A stretch of 8,925 nucleotides of DNA from JABDBK01 sp964453575. Lineage in GTDB: Bacteria; Pseudomonadota; Gammaproteobacteria; DSM-16500. This document shows, piece by piece, positions 6,668-8,925 of the stretch (the stretch's first letter is position 1; each line of letters begins with the position of its first letter). The notes beneath the pieces were generated by a model. The model worked only from the letters and a program-made list of their open reading frames with translations, ran no database searches and was not told the origin of the DNA. Location of the stretch: positions 1 to 8,925 of the forward strand of contig CAYVRW010000089.1 of assembly GCA_964453575.1 (NCBI GenBank), read 5' to 3'. A program made the position numbers and the translations under genes.

Positions 6668-8068
6668 ATGAACTTAAATCTTACGATTAATAGCTTCATT
6701 AAAAAAATCAATCCCTTCGTTATTATCACCGCATTTATCGCAGCATTAGGTGGTTTTACCTTAGGGTTTGATGCTGGATTTGCGATCGACGGCAAAGATC
6801 AAATCAGTTCGCAATTTAATTTTTCAGATGTTGAATGGTCTTTAGTGGCTTGTTTTAGCATTATTGGTTCAATCATTGCGATTCCCATTAGCGGTAGATT
6901 TGTAGATAAATTCGGTTCAAAAAAATTATTACAGTTTGCCGCATTTGTTTTTATGCTAGGTTTAGGATTAGCAGCAAGTGCAAATAATCTTCTGCAATTA
7001 ACCATAGGCCGTATTATTATAGGGGTTTGCATTGGCATTGCATCGTATTCTGCACCTTTATATATTTCTGAAATTTCACCATCAAACATTCGTGGCAGTA
7101 TGATTTTACTTAACAGTATTGCCATCACGGCCGGGCAAACGATGACTTTTTTATTAGGTTATTATATTCATGATGTGAGTCTTGCCAGCTGGAGAATGAT
7201 ATTAGGGATTGAAATGTTGCCGGCGCTCGCATTATTTATTGGTATGTTTTATATGCCGCAATCTCCGCGCTGGATAGCAAAAGAATTTGGCATAGAATCT
7301 GCAAGAGAAGTTTTAAAGAAAATCAGATCTTGTGATAAGAATGCGCTGCAACATGAATTGAATGAAATTAACTATGCGATGACATCTACTGTAGAGAATG
7401 CTTCATTTAAACAGTTATTTTCCAAAAAAATATTTCCAGTGCTCATGTTAGGCGCAGGGCTTGGAATTTTTCAGCAATTCGTTGGGATTAGTGCCATTAT
7501 CTATTATGGGCCGGTGATGTTTCAGGCGATAGGAATTAGCACCGTCAGAGATGGTATCTTTGCAACTTTTTGTTTAAGTTTAATCAATGTGATGTTAACC
7601 ATTGTTTCGGCTTTTCTTATCGATTATTTAGGAAGACGTTTTCTTTTATTATATGGAACCTTTATCGCAGCCATGAGTATGTTTCTAGTTGGCATGGTTT
7701 CCCAAGGCAGACTGAATGAACAATGGGGCCTGCTTTTTATGGGCACTTATATCATCGGTTACTGCATAAGTTTAGGCTCATTGTTTTGGGTATTAATTTC
7801 AGAAATTTTTCCAACGTATATTCGCGGCACGGCGATGAGTTTTGTCACAGCAGTGCAATGTGTTGCGAATTTATTAGTGTCTATGACTTTCTTAATATTT
7901 TTTAATCATATTGGCACTGCAAATACCTTTTTCTTATATGGTTTTATGTCATTGTTATCATTTGTATTTGTTTATTATTTTGTGCCGGAAACACGAGGTG
8001 TTTCGCTGGAGTGCATTGAGAATAATTTAAATATGGGAAAAAAAATTAGAGAGTTGGGTTTGCCTTAA
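6668..8068 (+). CDS. MFS sugar porter (sugar:H+ symporter family, XylE/GalP/AraE-like)
   Basis: A 466-residue inner-membrane protein with the usual 12-helix layout of two six-helix halves and a cytoplasmic loop at about 200-255. The sugar-porter signatures are present in order: GFDAG with Asp35 (equivalent of the proton-coupling Asp27 of XylE), GRFVDKFGSKK (76-86), GRIIIGVCIGIAS (114-126) with PLYISEISPSNIRG (130-143), GQ at 156-157, PQSPRW (197-202), QQFVGIS (269-275), DYLGRR (319-324), FWVLISEIFPTYIRG (373-387) and PETRG (440-444). Length is normal for the family. The Asp suggests proton-coupled uptake; the sugar cannot be told from sequence. One oddity is Ser275, where XylE has the sugar-binding Asn294. 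The ATG at 6668 follows AGGA (6661-6664) by only 3 nt. No sugar-metabolism gene adjoins it. It converges with kdsA, with 3 bp between stops. Confidence 0.93.
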   Translation: MNLNLTINSFIKKINPFVIITAFIAALGGFTLGFDAGFAIDGKDQISSQFNFSDVEWSLVACFSIIGSIIAIPISGRFVDKFGSKKLLQFAAFVFMLGLGLAASANNLLQLTIGRIIIGVCIGIASYSAPLYISEISPSNIRGSMILLNSIAITAGQTMTFLLGYYIHDVSLASWRMILGIEMLPALALFIGMFYMPQSPRWIAKEFGIESAREVLKKIRSCDKNALQHELNEINYAMTSTVENASFKQLFSKKIFPVLMLGAGLGIFQQFVGISAIIYYGPVMFQAIGISTVRDGIFATFCLSLINVMLTIVSAFLIDYLGRRFLLLYGTFIAAMSMFLVGMVSQGRLNEQWGLLFMGTYIIGYCISLGSLFWVLISEIFPTYIRGTAMSFVTAVQCVANLLVSMTFLIFFNHIGTANTFFLYGFMSLLSFVFVYYFVPETRGVSLECIENNLNMGKKIRELGLP

Positions 8069-8071
8069 CGA

Positions 8072-8890
8072 TTACAACTTCCGTTTTTTTACCACCCTAT
8101 CAATCTCTTGCAAACAACCTAATAAATCCTCTAATTTATCCAACGGCCACATATTAGGCCCATCGGACGGTGCTTGATCAGGGTTCTCATGCGTTTCCAT
8201 AAAAATACCGGCAATACCGGCAGCCACCGCAGCTCTTGCTAGCACTGGCACAAATTCACGTTGACCGCTGGATGCATGACCTAAACCACCAGGCAACTGC
8301 ACTGAATGCGTGGCATCAAATACCACAGGGCATGCTGTATCACGCATAATGGCCAAAGAACGCATGTCTGACACTAGATTGTTATAACCAAAGCTCACGC
8401 CGCGTTCACACACCATGATTTGCTCATTGCCCACTGCACGGGCTTTTTCAGCAACATGTTTCATATCTTGCGGTGCAAGAAACTGGCCTTTTTTGATATT
8501 CACAGGCAAACCCAGTTTAGCAACGTTTTGAATATAATTCGTTTGCCTGCATAAAAATGCTGGTGTTTGTAGCACATCGACCACTGATGCTACTTCCTGC
8601 AATGGAGTATCTTCGTGCACATCGGTCAATACCGGAATATGTAATGCTTTTTTCACCGTTTCTAAAATACGTAAGCCTTTTTCTAAACCAAGGCCGCGAA
8701 AACTTTTGGCTGATGAACGATTTGCTTTATCAAAAGATGATTTATAAATAAAATTCATCTTTAAACGCGCTGTTATTTCTTTTAAGCGACCCGCAACATC
8801 GAGCGCATGCTGCTCGCTTTCAATAACACAAGGGCCTGCAATCAAAAAAAACGGTTGGTCTAAACCTACATCAAAACCACACACCCGCAT
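8072..8890 (-). CDS. kdsA: 3-deoxy-8-phosphooctulonate synthase (KDO-8-phosphate synthase), metal-dependent type
   Basis: A 272-residue cytoplasmic enzyme that condenses phosphoenolpyruvate with arabinose 5-phosphate to KDO-8-phosphate, the first committed step toward the KDO sugars of the lipopolysaccharide inner core. Family motifs are complete: AGPCVIES (18-25), KSSFDKANRSS (50-60), LTDVHE (88-93), NIKKGQF (131-137), CERGVSFGYNNLVSDMRSL (161-179), FDATHSVQLPG (191-201) and METHENPDQAPSDGPNMWPL (231-250). Cys21, His195, Glu232 and Asp243 sit exactly where the metal ligands of the Aquifex enzyme are (11, 185, 222, 233; constant offset of 10). The E. coli type has Asn in place of the Cys, so this copy is predicted to need a divalent metal. 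The start is ATG 8890, 7 nt after AGGAG; a GTG at 8920 in frame would add 10 residues read from pyrG and is rejected. It overlaps the end of pyrG by 20 bp, indicating co-transcription and probably translational coupling. Confidence 0.97.
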   Translation of the reverse strand: MRVCGFDVGLDQPFFLIAGPCVIESEQHALDVAGRLKEITARLKMNFIYKSSFDKANRSSAKSFRGLGLEKGLRILETVKKALHIPVLTDVHEDTPLQEVASVVDVLQTPAFLCRQTNYIQNVAKLGLPVNIKKGQFLAPQDMKHVAEKARAVGNEQIMVCERGVSFGYNNLVSDMRSLAIMRDTACPVVFDATHSVQLPGGLGHASSGQREFVPVLARAAVAAGIAGIFMETHENPDQAPSDGPNMWPLDKLEDLLGCLQEIDRVVKKRKL

Positions 8891-8925
8891 CTTTTTTCTC
8901 CTGATAATCTTTTGCTGCACGTACA
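8871..8925 (-). CDS. pyrG: CTP synthase, extreme C-terminus only (5' part outside the window)
   Basis: On the minus strand, the frame entering at 8924 reads VRAAKDYQEKKDAGVWF and stops at the TGA at 8873-8871. The VRAAKDYQEKK stretch resembles the end of CTP synthase, which in E. coli finishes with FVKAASEFQKRQ. The gene order pyrG-kdsA is common in gammaproteobacteria. CTP synthase makes CTP from UTP, ATP and glutamine in the cytoplasm. Only 17 full codons are visible, so the call rests on this short match plus position. The final residues AGVWF come from reading on into the start of kdsA, giving a 20-bp overlap. Sequence upstream of 8925 would settle it. Confidence 0.65.
   Translation of the reverse strand, partial: VRAAKDYQEKKDAGVWF
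8898..8902 (-). promoter_or_regulatory. Ribosome binding site of kdsA, inside the end of pyrG
   Basis: Minus-strand AGGAG lies 7 nt before the ATG at 8890. It fixes the kdsA start and falls within the last codons of the upstream gene, as expected for translational coupling. Confidence 0.8.

Noticed and set aside
6799..7128. Open frame of 109 codons on the minus strand
   Set aside because: It is antisense inside the clear MFS transporter and has no family motif.
8066..8091. Intrinsic terminator after the transporter (T-run at 8084-8090)
   Set aside because: Only a 4-bp stem (AACG/CGTT) with an 11-nt loop precedes the T-run, and the T-run is coding sequence of kdsA on the other strand.
8891..8920. 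Start of kdsA at GTG 8920
   Set aside because: The AGGAG site serves the ATG at 8890, the KdsA family begins near there, and this segment encodes the end of PyrG in another frame.

Overview
The window looks like chromosomal DNA of an AT-rich gammaproteobacterium, most likely a host-associated or intracellular one in the Legionellales/Coxiella-like range. The evidence is the gene pair pyrG-kdsA (CTP synthase followed by the KDO-8-phosphate synthase of lipopolysaccharide synthesis), a bacterial valS, low GC, and two large ankyrin-repeat proteins next to an Rpn/PD-(D/E)XK family protein. The lineage is an inference from gene content; no rRNA or other phylogenetic marker is present.

Layout. Positions 1-789 (+) are the 3' end of valS. 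It converges, with a 9-bp gap, on an unrecognised helical protein (799 to about 1641, -). A 178-bp gap follows, carrying a 23-bp tandem repeat and a candidate promoter. Next comes a 602-residue protein (1859-3667, +) with an N-terminal helical repeat, central ankyrin repeats, and a C-terminal domain that looks like a clan CD (caspase/CHAT/C80-like) cysteine peptidase. It converges on an Rpn-family putative nuclease (3703-4641, -). A 353-bp non-coding stretch (4642-4994) separates this from a second ankyrin protein made almost entirely of repeats (4995-6404, +). A 263-bp gap holds a cluster of inverted repeats and a candidate promoter. Then come a sugar-porter MFS transporter (6668-8068, +) and, convergent with only 3 bp between the stops, kdsA (8072-8890, -). 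The last 55 bases encode the C-terminus of PyrG, which overlaps the kdsA start.

How the genes fit together. valS and pyrG-kdsA are core genes. The block between them (about 799-6660) is accessory: an unknown protein, two eukaryotic-like repeat proteins and an Rpn-type gene, with no obvious operon joining them. The sugar transporter may be ordinary nutrition or part of the accessory block. The most interesting item is the ankyrin plus His/Cys peptidase-like protein. It is a reasonable candidate for a secreted host-directed effector, but no secretion gene or secure secretion signal is visible here.
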